Numbered from the stretch's first letter, positions 1 to 15,600 are shown. The stretch is DNA of 64,000 nucleotides from Lichenostomus cassidix (GCA_008360975.2 CM039211.1:7129522-7193521); one strand, 5' to 3'. Numbers and translations: made by a program. Notes: generated by a model from the letters alone, not told the origin.

Positions 1-667
1 ATTACCAGTATTCTCTGCAGCTTGATGATAGGTATTTAAACCTACTGTTCGATCCCTTTCAACACTCCTGTCTTTCTCAGATCGAGAATTTTCTGTGCTT
101 CCTCTACTGGAAGAGGAGGAGCCAGGCAATACTGTGGTATTTACATATGGTGAGAGCACAGTCATATTGCCAGCATTAAAGCTCTCTGACCTGCACACCC
201 CATCATCGTGGCGGTTGGTGTCCAAGACATACTCACTATATATAGTTTGCTTATGTCTCTGCTTATTGCGGTGAGATGCTTTTGGGCTTAAATTATCAAT
301 ATTGTCAAAAGTCTCTGATAAATGCTGTGCATCTAATTCTGCTTCCAATGCCTTTTGTTTTCTGACATGGAGAGATGGGAGGCTTGATCCTGGAGACATA
401 ATGTTGGCATCCTTGTACTTTGCTGGCCTGTTTGCCATGAGGTTCCGTAAAGCTGCGGCACTACCCATGGCTATCATTTTGTGTTTGGAGTGAATCAGGT
501 TTTTCAGCATGCTCACAGCTCCCATGTCCCACAGTGCCTCCTGATCCTTTGCATTTCGAGCAGAGAGATTCCACAGGGTCCCACATGCATTACTAACTAT
601 TGTCAAACTGTGTGACTTCAAGTGTTGTAACAAGGTTTGTAAGCAGCTGTTCTCTCGCAGGATTTGC
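1..667 (-). CDS. APC: APC exon 16, first 667 nt (codons 653-875; continues beyond position 1)
   Basis: Acceptor ATTACTCAACACCAG. It encodes [20 protein letters not shown], the armadillo 6-7 core [20 protein letters not shown] and [20 protein letters not shown], then the start of the long unstructured tail ([37 protein letters not shown]). The last whole codon ends at position 1 (...[10 protein letters not shown]). In human this exon is about 6.5 kb and holds the beta-catenin repeats, SAMP motifs and C-terminal domains; all of that is off the window. The tail differs from human more than the armadillo part does. Confidence 0.98.
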
Positions 668-3600
668 CTGGTGTTGAGTAATTGAAAACAAACATCCATA
701 AGTGGCATTTCAAAAGAGTAAGAGACAAAGCAAAACAGAAACCTATTATTCTAGAAATGAGTTTTGCCCTTATAAAGGATAATCAAGAATTCTCCAGTGC
801 AAATATCTCATATTTCCACAAGCTTTCATCTGAATGCTAAGCAATCCTATTACAAATATCAATAGTAGCTTTTTAACAAGAAGCAGCTATTATATGTTGG
901 AATATTCCTGTTATGTAAGTGAAATACCTGCCTTATCAAATGTACTACAAATTAACTGTTTTTAATTACTATGCTTAATACAACCATTCGTATTAAAGCT
1001 AGCTCATAGAAACTGTGTACTAAATATACAGGTGGAACTGTTAAGATCATCAGAAGTATACCTACCTATGGTCCTCATTCGTAGCAATTAGGCTAGAAAC
1101 ATTTCTTAGTATTCCTCCTCCACTTTCTATGATGGCTAAAGTGTTAGTTTGGCTCCGGTACGTCAGCGTGCTGACCAGAAACGCAAGAGCACCATCAACA
1201 GCACATATGTCAGCTTTGTTCCCAGTGCAGTGTGCTGACAAATTCCATAAGGCACTCAGAACGCTTTTCAGGGTGGATTCCTAGGAAAAAAGGAACATAA
1301 CAGAGAAGTTGTCAGCTATAGACCAGAAGCTCTTAGAAACACATTAAGTTAGCTTCCAGGAGCTGTATGCATTCCAGTTTCTGCTCTCTGGGGTGGTAAG
1401 CTGGGTGCAGGCAGCAGTGCATGTATATTTTGTTCACTTTGCTCCTTCCTTCAGCTATGGATTTGGTACTGTCTGCCCCAGAAGTTTCAGAAATATGTGC
1501 CACAATACTTCTTTGCTGGCACAAAGATAGAAATGGCTTGAATACCTGTTGGCAGGACACTCTGTGATGGAATATACTCCCACCTACACACCAAAGAAGT
1601 GGTAAATATCTACTAATTAACTGGGAAGAGCTTTTATTAAATAATAAAATTATAAAAAAGACTATTTCAACAGCACAGTTCATGAAACTCAAAAGCAAAA
1701 GCGGCCAACCCTCATAAATAAAATCAGATCAACACTAGGTTTGAGGTGCCATTGCTCCACTGTGGTCTGCTGTTATGTTAAATCAAACTCTCCTTCAAAG
1801 CAAATTACCTGAACCACATCAACTGTTTGGCCAGCTGCTGTTATTAAAAATTGTCAAACAATATTAGTGTTCTGTGTAAAACAAAAGCAGTCTCTCAAAA
1901 ATTCATTTCAATCACTTATAGAAGATACCTTCTTAACTTCTAAAGCACATTCCATCAATGCTTTCACACTTCCAACTTCTCTTAGAGTCTTTTTACTGTT
2001 TACATCTGCTCGCCAGGACAAGTTCCTCAACACACTTGCAATGACCTGCAAAATGTGAGAGAAGAATAACATATTTCAAGATAGATATTTCTTTAGCAGG
2101 TTATCAGACTTTTCTCCTGGACTTATCAAATGCTATGAATAATTAACAGTGGTCATGTTCAGTTACTGAACTAAAATTTCCTAACATCTGCATTTTGTTG
2201 TGTTGTGTTGTCTGCTAGACTGCTCTAACGTTTCAGTTAAGGTACTGGCTTTTGTGTGCTGGTACCTAAAATGGACATTTGAAATCAGGTTCTCTGCTTC
2301 CCACACCAGTAGAGAACATAGATTTTTTTTCTCAAATCTTATGTCAGTTCTAGTGTTACGTCATCTCAGGGGAGAGATTTATGTAATATTTTCCTTAGCT
2401 TTTCTGCATGGAAAACAGAACAGTTAACATTTGCCTGTGCCTCAAATGGTATGATTATTTTGATTGATGTTTATAAAGCTCTTTAAAGTCTTTTAAAAAT
2501 ACACTGTGCCTTTTACAAGCAGATTAATTATCTCCAGAAGATGTCCTTGTCCTGGGCAGCAGTACGACAGAGATAGGTTGTCACTATAGTGGAGAGTTTT
2601 TTTTAATAGCATTTTAAGAGATAAGGCCAATTTTACTTAAAATTGTTCTTTTATCTGGTGATTCACTCAAACTGCAAGGAAAACAGGGGTTTCCTTTTAA
2701 AGAGTTGTTCCACATTGTATATAATATGCATTAATAAAAACTGAATATAATGCATTAATTAAAGTTGATTATAATTAAATATTTAGTAATTTTACACTAG
2801 TTCCAACAGTTCTTCTCTCTCAGCTCTGAGGATTACTCTCAGCACTTCCTAAAGACTTTATTTTCAAGCTGTTTTCCTTACACAGCAGAGCCCATTAGAA
2901 CACACACTAATAGATCAGGGTCATAAAAATAACATTTACAGCCCATGCATTATAATTAAAAAACTCCAAACCACAAAAACCCCCAGAACATGACCCCACA
3001 GATAAGATTTTTTTACAAGAAGAATCTACTTCGTACTTAATGAAATGAGTACAAGAAAAATTTCACATCAAAGTTAAGGCAGACAAGACAACAAAAGAAG
3101 TATTTCATCTCAAAAGAGCATTACCTGTTGCAAGTCTTCACTTTCAGATTTCAGCTGGGCTACAAGAGCTCTCATGCAGCCCTTCATGGAACATAATGTA
3201 GCCTGGTAGGAATCAGGAGAAAAAAGAAAGTGAATGGTGCTTGCTTTTCCACAGTGTTTTGATATTTTAAGCTAATCATATCTGAAGTGCAATAAAAACT
3301 TAGTAAATACGTTGTCAACAACAAATACTTGGTTTACAACCACTCAAAAATTCAGTGTAGCTATCAGTTTCAATACATAAGTGGTAAAATTGTGCTACAT
3401 TTTTGTATTTTTTACAGCAGTTTTAGGACATGATCTGGAACTTTACTACCTTAGAAGCCTTCTTTACTTTGCACCAGATAAAACCCCTGTGAGGTAGCAA
3501 TGCGTTGTTACCTACTGCCTAGTGAGAGAACAAAACCCAAGTTCTCTGAAGACTGTCATTTCCATTTACTCCTGAAATGTCTTCCCTCCAGAGCAGAAAG

Positions 3601-6600
3601 CTACATCTTTTCTGTATGGAGTTATTTTAAGATCCACAGGTTGGCAAACTTTGGGGCAAAAATCTACTGAAACTTTCTAGCCTTTGAAAGAAACATCCTT
3701 GTCAGAAATTAGGGGACCCTATTTTCTCTTACAATGATTGAAGTAGTGCCCAGTTTGATCCAGATATGCTCCAAAGATTTAAAAGCAAGCTCTAGTCTGA
3801 AGAGGTTTGAAATATTTCAATAGAGAGTAATAGTATTGTTAAATAACTGACGACTCCAGGAAACTTGACTCAATTATGAATTTTAGTTCAACATCCTCAG
3901 AAAGAATCAGGCACTATATAATCACTGTGTGCCATATTAACCTTGTTCTCATTAAAAGATCAGGCCAATAGAGAAAATCCTTGCCTTTAGTGAAAAATTA
4001 AAAGTGATTTGAGAGCCAATACCACACTTGCCTGATGTAACATTCAGTTTGTGGTACTCTCTGTCAGCAACAGGATCGAATGAGAGGTATTTTGAACTCC
4101 TGCCTTGAGCTTAAACTCAATATCCTGTCCCTCACCTGTGTTAAGAGCTGTAATTCAAATATAGCTATGAACTGAAATTACTGCAAATTTACAGTTCTGC
4201 TCTCACCTTGTTTGCCACATCTCCAAAAGTCAGGTTTGTCAGAGCCATGCCAGCATACCTCCTTAGGGTAACACTGTAGTGATCATTTGTGAGTCCATAC
4301 ATTTCACAATCCACTTGCAGCAGTTCAGCAATGGCCTGCAAACCTCCTTTAAAAAAATTCAAGTAAGAAAAAAATAGTATCTATATTCTAATACTGTAAG
4401 TAGAGGACATATATACCAAGGAACAAATTGCATTTTTATGTACAGAACAAACCTCAAACATGTGGAAACCACAATGCTCAGAAAGGTATACAAATAGTTA
4501 AAATTGCATGGAATTTAACTGAGCATGGACTAAAAAATTCAGGCTGTCAAACACGAACCAATGCAGGATGAAAAAATCCCACTAAAACACCAACGAAAAA
4601 ACCTCACATCCTGGGAAACAGTCTCCATTTCAAGTCCAATACTTGTAGAATTGCAAATATTTCCATAATAATACTACCCTTCCAAAATTCACAATTCATG
4701 CCAGAAAAAACTGTAACAGCCATAATAATTTATCTGCTGGGAGATGGTGTGGTTAATTTCAGCTGCTTTCATCACTTAGGAGCAACAACTGACACAAATG
4801 AACTGTTACTAATTGTTCAAACTATTAGTAAAAAAAGCCATATATGCAGTGACATGCACAAAGAGTGCCACAGTTTCTAGCAAGCTTTTCAAAGGAAGTC
4901 AGGGAAATATGTCTGATCTTACCAAGCTCATTCATTGCATGTCTGTGTTCTTCATCAAATGAAAGTTTCATCAAAACACACACTGCAGGACAAATCTGAT
5001 GATCCACCGGAGCAGGCACTGATCCAGAAACAGGTAACAATTAGCATCTCCAAGGATTTTGTCTAGATCATATGTTTTCCAGAACAAGTCTAATCTTAAA
5101 TCAGCTGCAGTTTTGGTCAGGTTTGTATCTTCCCGGTAATCCATGAACATACAGTTAGTTAAGAATGTTACTAAAAACGTGTGTGCTATAAATATATTTG
5201 ATGCTTAAAAACAAATTAGGGAGAATCCTGAATGTATGTGTTGAGTAAGAAAAACAACTTGCAGTACAAAAATATTGCCTTATTACTCTTAAAAATTAAT
5301 AACCTTTGTGAAACAAATCAATATGGTGAAAAATTCTGGTGGCATTAAATAATATGCTGTTTCTTTGGGTGCTATATCCTTATGAATGGTTAACTAAACA
5401 TTTTGTTTCATAACCTAGAAGTTTTTAAATTAACATTTTTGTGAGCTAGTTCTGGATAAAGCATAAATGGTACTGATACAGCTCGTGCAGAGCCCTACAG
5501 CCCCTGATTTCAGTCACACACCTGGCCAGGGACACCTACAGGCTGCACTCATCAGATGCCCTCAATTCAGAGAAGCAGCTAAGCTAACTCTAAGGTTAAA
5601 TCTATTTTTCTAAGTGTTGCCTGAGAAAAATCCTATTAATTTACATTTCTCACATACAACATTATAAATGACGGTTCATTTTCTATTGATAAATTGAGAC
5701 TATTTAATTTGTGCTCTCTGCCCTACTCCCAGATGGAATGTGCTATCTTCTACACATCTGCATGAAAAGCAATTTGGGATTGTTTGTCCATTAAAATGTA
5801 AAACAGAATGAGTATATATTCAGTGTTACTTTATAAATTACAAATATAAACCACTGCAATTACTATCTGGAGAGCACGAAAGTCTAAGATTTAAGTAAGA
5901 AGTTTGTAAGTAGGGTATCATATGTGTGACACATGCTATTTTCTAACACTGGCTGAACTTAAATAAAAAAGAAACCACGCACACATATATGTATATAAGA
6001 AAAGTTGCATACATTCAACAAGAAGTCAGATTAAAGTTGTACTTTCTGTAAATTCACTCTTTTCAATATACCCTCGAAACATTTTTATATGGCTTGCAGA
6101 ACCTACTTGGGTTTTTGTCTTGGTCCATGCCTTGTTCATGTGCTTCCTGCCATTCCCAACACGTTTCACAGTAAGCACGGATCTGCTCCAAGAGATGGAG
6201 CACACGGATTTCCCGTCTGCCTCGCTTATCATCGGGCTGGGAGTGAATGATGTTGTGCAGTGCTGCGCTGGCTCTGGCTCGGGCCTCTTTACTACCACGG
6301 GAGTTTCCTAACAACACAGAGTCCTTATCGTTGCCATGTAAAAGCTGGATGAGGAGAGGAAGACATCCAGACTGACGCATGGCTATGCAGCTGTCCTGGG
6401 AGCTAGACATTGCCAGCAATGTTCTTGACATGTCATCTTTATCATGAGTACCAAGCATTGATAACAATGAATACACCATTTCCACCTGCAGGTCAAATGA
6501 TTTTAAAAATACAGTTACGTTTTAAAAGCACACATCAAATTGAAATGAAATTTGAATGAAAAGAACCCCTTATTTCATGGCAAAAAATTTGTGCTGTTTC

Positions 6601-9600
6601 AAAATAATTAAATAGTATTACTACTACAGCATTCATAATCTTAATAAATTTCACTTAGTGGTTAAATGTCTGGAAGTGGGTGGTAGCTGTGTGTAACTGT
6701 ATGAATCTACAAGACCTTCAGATTTTCATTGTACAAAAAGATTAAACAAACACATAATGAAAGTGCTTCATTCTGGGAACCAAAGTAGCTTTAAAATTAA
6801 ATCTGTCTTTAAAAAACTATGTTCTGTATGACTTACACTTTATTTAAAGATGTTCTTCAGTGAAAAACTATACTATGTGGTAGTAAATACAATTATTCTA
6901 GATGAAGGATAAGAATTATTACACAAACTTTTAGTCTACATTGTGCTAAAAAACTGACATCCATGTATTTTAAAGTTTTCTTTTAAAATACTTCAAATGG
7001 ACTGATTTTTTTTTTTATGATGACTGGCTTTTATATGGACCAGATTATTTAGAGCAAATGCAAAACTGAAGAGTTAATGCTTTTTCAAGTTTACAGGGAT
7101 AAAACCAATAAAGCAAATAAATGCTTATTTAGTATATATACACAATACTGAGTGTTTGTCAAATTAACTCAAGTCATGAAAACCCAGCATTACCCATTTA
7201 ACTTGGAGTAACCAAATTTTTCATTAAAAATAACAATTTTTGAGTGATTTTGAGTGTAGTATTGTGGTCAATACAGTATTTGGTTTGTACTTCCACTCTT
7301 CAGTAACAGCTTTCATCAAGAAATACATTTGATTCTTCTAGTCAACTTTTAGTACAATAATAAGATGTAGAGGATGATCTTAGATACTACCTAAAAGCCT
7401 CCAAACTCCTAAAGCCAAGATAAACAGCAACATTCAAAATCAAAACACAACATAAAGAAACTATCAAAAGGAATTATAAAGTAGCAGCATGTGTGTTTCT
7501 CTAGAATATAGTAACTAAGGAAGAAATGAGACTCTGGACCATTAAACCAAGTTTCTTACTAATAATCAGATATTTGCACTGGTTACCCTATCAATGGATG
7601 ATTTTGTTTGGTGTCTTCAGTGCCAATTCCAATGTGCCTGAAGATTAATACATGTACTGAGTTTTAAAATAAATGAACAGCAGCAGGCAGACTAATCAGC
7701 AAATCTGGTAACATGGACTTTTGCTGAAGTAATAGAAATCCTACAGTCTGTGAAACTGTAGGGTCACATGGCAAAACCCACTGAAATAGGAACCACTTCT
7801 ATGACAATCTAGCAACCCAGTTTTGAGATCCTGTCTTTCTGGGCTGGGAACACCCAAATATACCACCTAAACAAACCACTGTGATTCTTAAAGGAGAGTG
7901 AATTTAATCCGCTTTACGCGTATCTCTTTGCAGATATTTCAACTGGCAGCTATAATGCAGTGTTACTTGGATTTGGAAGGTAAAGTTTTTGCCAGAGAAT
8001 AAAGCTGAAGAAACCACCAAATGAGGCCTCCAAGTTGCAGCTCATGTATTACAAGAAAAACAAACAAATCCATCAGTCTCTCTGTGTTTGCACACACTGC
8101 CCACAGACTCATCTCTTCCTGCACCTGTAAATGCATTCCTCCATTTATAATCTCTGCCACTTTCCCTTCTCAGGCATTAATATTAATCATTTCCTACTCC
8201 ACAGCACAGTCAGTTCAACCTGTGTCTTTGTCTGTATCCTTCCACACTCAGTGCTGTTCCCTGCCTTCAGGGCATTCCCACTGTTTGGAACTTTGGGGAG
8301 TTCTACAGTTTGCAGTGAAAACTCACAGACAGAAAGACAGACAGCTGATGTCACCTCCATTTAGGATGTGCATACAGTGTAGGACAGAAATGACAACATA
8401 GTAATGCTGTTTTAAGGCCCAAAATCATTAATAATATGCAAAATTAATAGGTCCAGCTTCCCAGAGGACTGTGCTCGGCCCAGCACCCACAACATCCATA
8501 CTGCCACTGCTTCCAGAGGCAGCATGAGATCCAGTGGCTCACGCATTTACCCTTTTTTGCCCTCTCTTTTCATGCTGTATGTGTATTTTTGAGTGCAGTC
8601 TTCTGTCTGCAGACACTGTGAAGGGCTTACATAATTGTTTTTTGTCTGTTTAATTTCTTGGCAACTGCATCTGTTTTATGGATTTAGATTCTGCAAAAGT
8701 ATTCAAAGAAGTGCTCTTATAAAGGTTAATTTTCATCACTGATTATTAAGCAACATCACGAGGTTTTTGGATATTTCAGTAGCTTCTTGGAATTGCTTAT
8801 TCCTTAGTGTAACAACTCTTAACTGATCATCAACAAGTTAGAAAAAAAAAGGATTTTTGTGCATATATTTTAAAAGTTGAAAAAATATACTACAATTTTA
8901 ACTTCATAAAATTACTATGTATGGACAAGACTGTTCAGATAAAATTAGTACTATTGGCAGAAACAATGAGGTTATTGTATTAGTAAAAATGTAGCATTAG
9001 CGACCTGTGGTTTGTAATCTTCGGTTACCTTGGTACCCAGATGACTTGTCAGTCTTCGAGGAACAGAATAGTTACTAGTAGAGCTCATAACACTGGCTGT
9101 CTCGTGGTCCCCTCGAGCAGCAGAACCCTACAGATTTAAACAACAACTCATATAAAACAAAGTCTGAGTGAAAGAACAACATTGGCTAATTCAGTTTCAG
9201 CACTGGATGATGCAGTTTTGCTGACAGCAATGAACTGTCAACCTATTTCTGTTGAGTTAGGGTCCTCCCTGCCCAGATGTCACTGTCAAACCTGATTTTA
9301 CTAATCCCTTTTCCTGAGACTTAGTCTCAATAGAATTGTATTTTCAACTGAATGAATTTATAATTACTATTTTCACCAAAAAGCGGACTTTGCAACAAAC
9401 TGAATAATCATTTTGACAGAGTGAAATAAGCAGCCTCAACTTTTATGTCAGATTTTGTAGTGTACTGGAATAGGCCTGGACTTCTTCAGAACACAACCAG
9501 GTATGCAAGAACTCACTAGTAACAAGAGATTGATTTGGACAATGAAAAACCCTACTTGAATTTGTCCATTTCAAAAGCAAATTATGAGTGGTTGACAAAA

Positions 9601-12600
9601 TAATGCTGACACTACTTGATGCAATTTTCCTAGAATCTACGTATGCTCCTACTGGTATTAGCAAGACTCAATTATTAGCATCTTTGTCCTCTTTTGATCA
9701 ATTTTGTGTATTTACATTTTTCCTTTTTCTGCCACTTTTTATCCACTCATACTCTTTACTTTTTTATTTGCTGTTGTTTTCTTTCTATCTGTGAAGTTTC
9801 CCTTACTATATGTCACTCCCTTCCCATTTGCTTTGGGAAATTAAAAAATGTATTTGTTCAGAGGACACTTGTCATATCAGTAACTGTTTTACTGAGGTAG
9901 TCACCACTCTTTCTTTGATCCTCTAAAAAAAGCTAAGATCTGTTAATGGAATTATTAACTTGATTTGCAAAATGTTTTCAAACTATCTGGATCAATGAAT
10001 ATCATTTTTTTTCAATAAAAATATGTAACACACTGAAGAAAACTCCATGGAAGACACTTTGAAATAATGTCTACGTTTCTTCTATGTGCACCATAAAGAA
10101 AGAAGAGTATTTACAGTTCATACAGTTCAACATCTTAAATGTGAAGTTGAAAGAAACTGTAAGGACAAGGTAGGAGTAACTTAATGAAGTGTTTGAATAG
10201 ACAGAAAAGGATCTAGTTGTACTGGAATATTTAAACACATTAACATTATTATATTAATTTCACTCTTGCATTTGAATCCAGAAAATGTGATACATGTTCC
10301 AGAAGAAGTATTTTATGCTACAAGAGTATAACTGGAATAATTTATATTAACACCACTTATTCCAATATATATTGCCTATGCAAACAAGCCCTTATTTTCT
10401 CTGTTGACTACAGGGAAAAAATCAAAATCTGAAAGCTTAGGAAGAAAATCACAGTACATTTTCACCATTATTCACTTAAACAATATTCAGTGCTAGGAGT
10501 ATAGGAGTGAATTCCCTGATTTTTACACTGTGCAATCCCTTCATATTTTCTTAACCTCAAACTACATTCACAGGATTACAGGTTCAACAAAATGTACACA
10601 CCAAAATTCTCCATTATTAAGCTCAGTATACTTGTTTCATCCAAGAAGGTAAAAATTACTAAGTTTGTGGCACTATTTATTAAAATTCACCATGCTGTAG
10701 GTAGAAATAGCCAAATTTTCCTGTTGTTTCCCTTGACTGTATCAACGTCAATTCAGGTAACCAATTCCATCAGAGCCATTACATGGCTGTGCTACCTGGG
10801 GGACACCAGGATGCTCAAATGAAGTGTAACTACATTTCTCACTGGCTTGTAAAGACTAATGCCAATGTCAGCCATTCATCCAAGAAAATGGGAAACGACA
10901 AGGAAATGTTATGTGAAGCCTTCCTGTGTAGAACCTCCTCTTTCAAAATCTCTTCCTGCCTACTTCGTCTTGTTTCCTCCTTTTATAATTTGTCTTTCAC
11001 TCATTGTTTTACCCTGCTGTTTACCCTGCCAGTTGGGTAATTTTCCTTGTTTTGTGACGTATTTTCTTAACCAGATGGATAATCTCAACAAATTCCTTTA
11101 TAGAACTTGCAAAACAAAGGCATGAAAACAATTTTACTTCAGGAGAATAATGAGTGCAATGGAAAAGACAGCTGAAAGATGGTCCTGAAAAGAACATACT
11201 TGAATACTGAAAAATCCTGGATTCAAATGGCAGTGTTGCAATTAACCCTGACTACAAAATCGATTAGAACCAAGTAATTTGGTGAAAACTCTTTTTTTTT
11301 TCCACTCCACTGAATGGTGATTGTTCTATGTATAGAGCTGGTTTATCAAAAATAAATGTTATGCCCAATCCATTAAACCTTCTCTGTCTGGACTTGCACT
11401 GAAAGCAAATAATCCCCAGATGGCTGCTTTAATGCAGATACAGCACCCTGGCTCTATCCCTCATCAGGAGGAAGGAATATCTATGTTTTATACATTTTTA
11501 TAAGGCAACGGTCAAAACTGCACAAATCCTCAACGTTGAGACCTCAACTGAAGTATTAATGGATCTTCCATTTGCAAAAGTCTGCCAAAACATGACAATC
11601 CCTTCTTCCTTCCTTCTCTGTAAAATACATTGTCCAGGAAAAACTCCTAATTCATACACTGAAGATGGATGATACAGCAACAGTGCATCAATTATTTAAA
11701 CGCATTATGCTTTCAGCCCCAAAGCAGCACTGAACTGTATTCTTCACAAACAATAAAGCTGTCATAAAAATTAAAGAGTCAGAACGTCAATAAGATATGG
11801 ATAATAGAATTTAATTCCAAATGGTGGTCAAATGTATTTCAAAAGCAAAATTATGGGCTGTGCTTACTATTTAATCAAGTTAAATATTCCAGCCAAACCA
11901 CAATTCTTTCTGATATATCTTCTACAAGACACTTTAGGAAATATAATTAAATAATTCTACTTCCCTGGAGTAGCAAAAATATCCTGTATATGAATTCAGC
12001 TATTAAATCTGTAGTGTGAACTTTTAAGAACCCAAATTACTAGATGGAAAGCCTCAGCTACAGTTGGAAATCATGAAGGGAATAATCATGGTAAATAAAT
12101 AAAAGTATTTTTAGCCAAAGAGAGAAAGCATAAATATTGACAAATACTGGTTTTAAAAGACAAGTAAAGAATTCATTGTATAACTCAAAATATTCCATTA
12201 ATGTATTTTGCTAATGAAAGGAGAAACAGCAATGAAAGATTATTTAGAAACATTTAAATAACCCTTTGGCCAACTATTGGGAAATTATCTCACTGATACT
12301 TCAGTTTCAAAGCTTTAGATAATACAGTATTAAAGAAACATTAATGATAAGCCTGTAATTTGGTTCTCCTCTTTTTTCTAAAATCACCGATATCTTAGTG
12401 GTAATTTCTAAAATGAAAATTTGAACAATTTTCTGTAATTAAGTAACACTTTTAGTATTACAATTCATTGATAATAAAATACAATTTCTGTAGTCATTCT
12501 TGGTATTTCTTTCACACCATTAGGCTCATTAATAATTTAAACAAAGAAAAAGTGCTCCTTGCATTTTTGAATATTTATACTTCCCTTTATTAAAACACTT

Positions 12601-15600
12601 CCTTCCAGTAAATGCAAGGAATTTCACAGATATAGATGGAAAGAAGAAGAACATTTTTTTAAACAAGCAGACATACAAACACAGTCAGGTAAATACCAAC
12701 ATGTAAGCATCATATGTCTCAAATATTTAATTTTATTAAAACAGACAAAATACTCTATTTACCTGACCAGTACTGCTGGTTGCCACGCTGATTTCTGCTG
12801 CTCCTTGACCTTCATTCTGCCTCTCTGTATCATGGGAACCTGTCTCATGCTTGCTTTGAGATGCTCTCTGTTAATACAAGAGTTTATAAAATTACAAACA
12901 AAAATTAGGTACAATTTGCCGTTCAAAGCTCCTCCGCTGTGAGAGCATCATCAATACTGCATCCCTCAGGAAGCCACTGAGCAGCACTTTGCATTTCATA
13001 ACCCTGAGCCTCAAGAATTAACAGCCGAGACTCAGCGCCTTCAAAAAACTGTGAGATGAAAGTGAAGCACATCCTCTGAGGATTACAGCCCTGCAAGACA
13101 AAGGATCTGCTGGGACACACAGCAGCACCATTTTCCACCAGCTGTGCTCACATCCCTATCAGAAATGTACCAGCATTGGAGCAAACAACTGTCTGCTCTG
13201 CTTGGCCACGTGATCCCTGCCTTTGCTGGGGATGACGGCCAGCGCTGTTCAATTAAGCTTCACGTTCAAAGATGAGTAATTTCTGCTTGAACAGAAGGGT
13301 AACTGTACTGTAAGAATGCTTCTAAATGTCAAGGACAAGCAGTGCAGGAATTGCCACTTTGATAGAAAAGAAATTTATATAGCCTGATACTGATCCATCT
13401 AATATTTTGTCAAAATAAATTTCACTGATGTAGCAAGCTGGTAGAGACAGGTTTCAGTTCCTTTAGGAAAGCAGATTTTTATATATCTACATAAAAATTA
13501 AATTGGTCTCCTTGCTGCTGAACGGCATTTAAATGAGCAGTTATGAAATATATGAAGCATCAAGCATCATCTGTTAATGTGTTTAGAGCATTTCAAATTT
13601 TCAGCAAGACATGAATAATCCATGGAAATGGCTGAATTCTGGAGTTCAAAGCAAGATTATTTTTAAAGTATTACTTTTGTTGCCAAACCTCATTTTGCAG
13701 ACTGAGAGGCTATGACCTAAAGGACAACACAATCTCAATTAATGTGTTTAGCCACATTTGGTATATGTCATGCAGTTTCTATGTGGCTCTGCAATGATCT
13801 TGAGCAGGAGAGCCTATGATAGCACAGCTTGCCTCATCTTGCTATAAGGATGTTTATCTCTGACTTTTAGTAATACCTCTCTTCAATGTACACACCCTGA
13901 AACATCTTTAGTTACTCTCTGTGATGAAATTCATACAGTATCACTGGCATAAATAATGGCTTTTTTCATGTAAAGACAGTACAGTGTCCAACCCAGAATG
14001 CACATAACATTGGGCAAAATTTTAGAAACCAGTAATTAATCATAACACATCTGAAGTGATAATTAATTAAAGTGTAATCTGTAGTTTAACTAAAGGAATA
14101 AAGTATGTCATGAATGCAGGAATATTACATAAACAAATAATATGAGAAAATTGGAAACAACTATAGGTAACAAATTTCTAGACATTGTATGTTCACTTAG
14201 GAAAATGAGGAAACCACAAAGCAAATCTTAAAATATTTCAGGAGACAACAGTGTTACTATCCTTTAAAATCTGATCTGTAACGTTTCACCATCTCTGTCA
14301 CTGTGCATGAAATGGAACTGGTATTGATGCTCACACAGTAACTAAAGAAATTTTGCTTCCCAGTACAAGAGTGAGGCACCCAGTCAGGATCAGGTGGTGA
14401 ATACAGCATAACGCTGAATCCCTGTCTCACAACACATTCAGGCTTGAATCAAGTGTAATTACGAGTTTGACAAAATCTACATCTAAGACTCCAGTGTAAC
14501 TCAAGACAGAATTTTCCAGTCATTAGGTGACATTTTGAATCCCATGAAGAAAGCAGTACTGAACGTGCTTAGAGGTGAAAATCTGAACAGTTCACTAGGC
14601 AGGCTCTGACCCACTGGGTCACCTGAGGGGGAATAATACATCTCTTCCAAGAACATTTGAGGGGCTGGAGCAGGATGGTGACGATGGTATGTATCAATTA
14701 AATAGTCCTGCTGCATCCAGAGCACAGGCCAGAGATATCTCATTCCCTGACAAGAAAAGTTTCTGCTCTCCTTAACACTCCCTGCTCCTATTAACATACA
14801 TTTGTTTGCTACATACTCTTTATGAATGAGGTGGCTTCCCATTCCCCCTAAGCACTCCCAAGAGTATGCCAATACAAAAAGTAGTCAACTCCATGTGCAA
14901 ATTAATTTGCAAGGCAGTTTTAATAGTTACTAGCAGAGTGTATCTACTTTGAAATACAGAATGCTCTCACAACGTGCAAACCTATTACTGTCACCGGAGT
15001 TATCAGCTGGACTTGAACATGAAACCTGCAGCTCTCAGTGAAGACTTCCTACCACTTCAGCCATTGAAGTAATTTGAAATGAGTTGTCCTCTTTATGAAG
15101 ACTGGCACAGAAGAGTTAATCCCAACATAGGCAGCAGATAGCAGGTTATTAATTGAAAACTGAGTATTTATATAAAAATTTATTATATATATACACATTA
15201 TAATTTAAACACATTTATTTATTATATATGAAAATAGTGTGTATACACACACACACAGAGATAGTATAGATATAACATTATTGTAAATAAATTAATATTA
15301 ATTTGACAGACTGCAGATTGATGGTTAGGAATGTAATACAACCACTGCAAGCATGTCCCCTGTTTATGGTGACTTTCAAAACCGAACATAGGACCTGTGG
15401 AAGAAAATATAGAAGCTACCAACCACATCAGCAAAGAACCAGAGCATGTGAACAGCAGCAGGCTCTGTAAGCCCTACGTGAGGCACAGCTGCCAGAGAAT
15501 GGCACTCAGGTCCCCTGGGTTAAACCATACCACCTGTATTGAGGCTTGACTTTTGAGAAGGCACAAGCTGAGTTTGTAATCTCTGTCATTGCTGAATTCT

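Noticed and set aside
1333..1698. 121-codon minus-strand frame in intron 14
   Set aside because: Falls wholly in intron between well-supported exons 14 and 15; no similarity recognised.
6063..6106. Extension of the exon 10 frame past codon 438 (SRFCKPYKN...)
   Set aside because: Follows the GTAGGT donor at 6106; exon 11 restores the expected MPAPVDHQ, so this is read-through into intron 10.
14501..14872. 123-codon minus-strand frame in intron 7
   Set aside because: No recognisable family and no supporting exon structure; length is within chance for the window.
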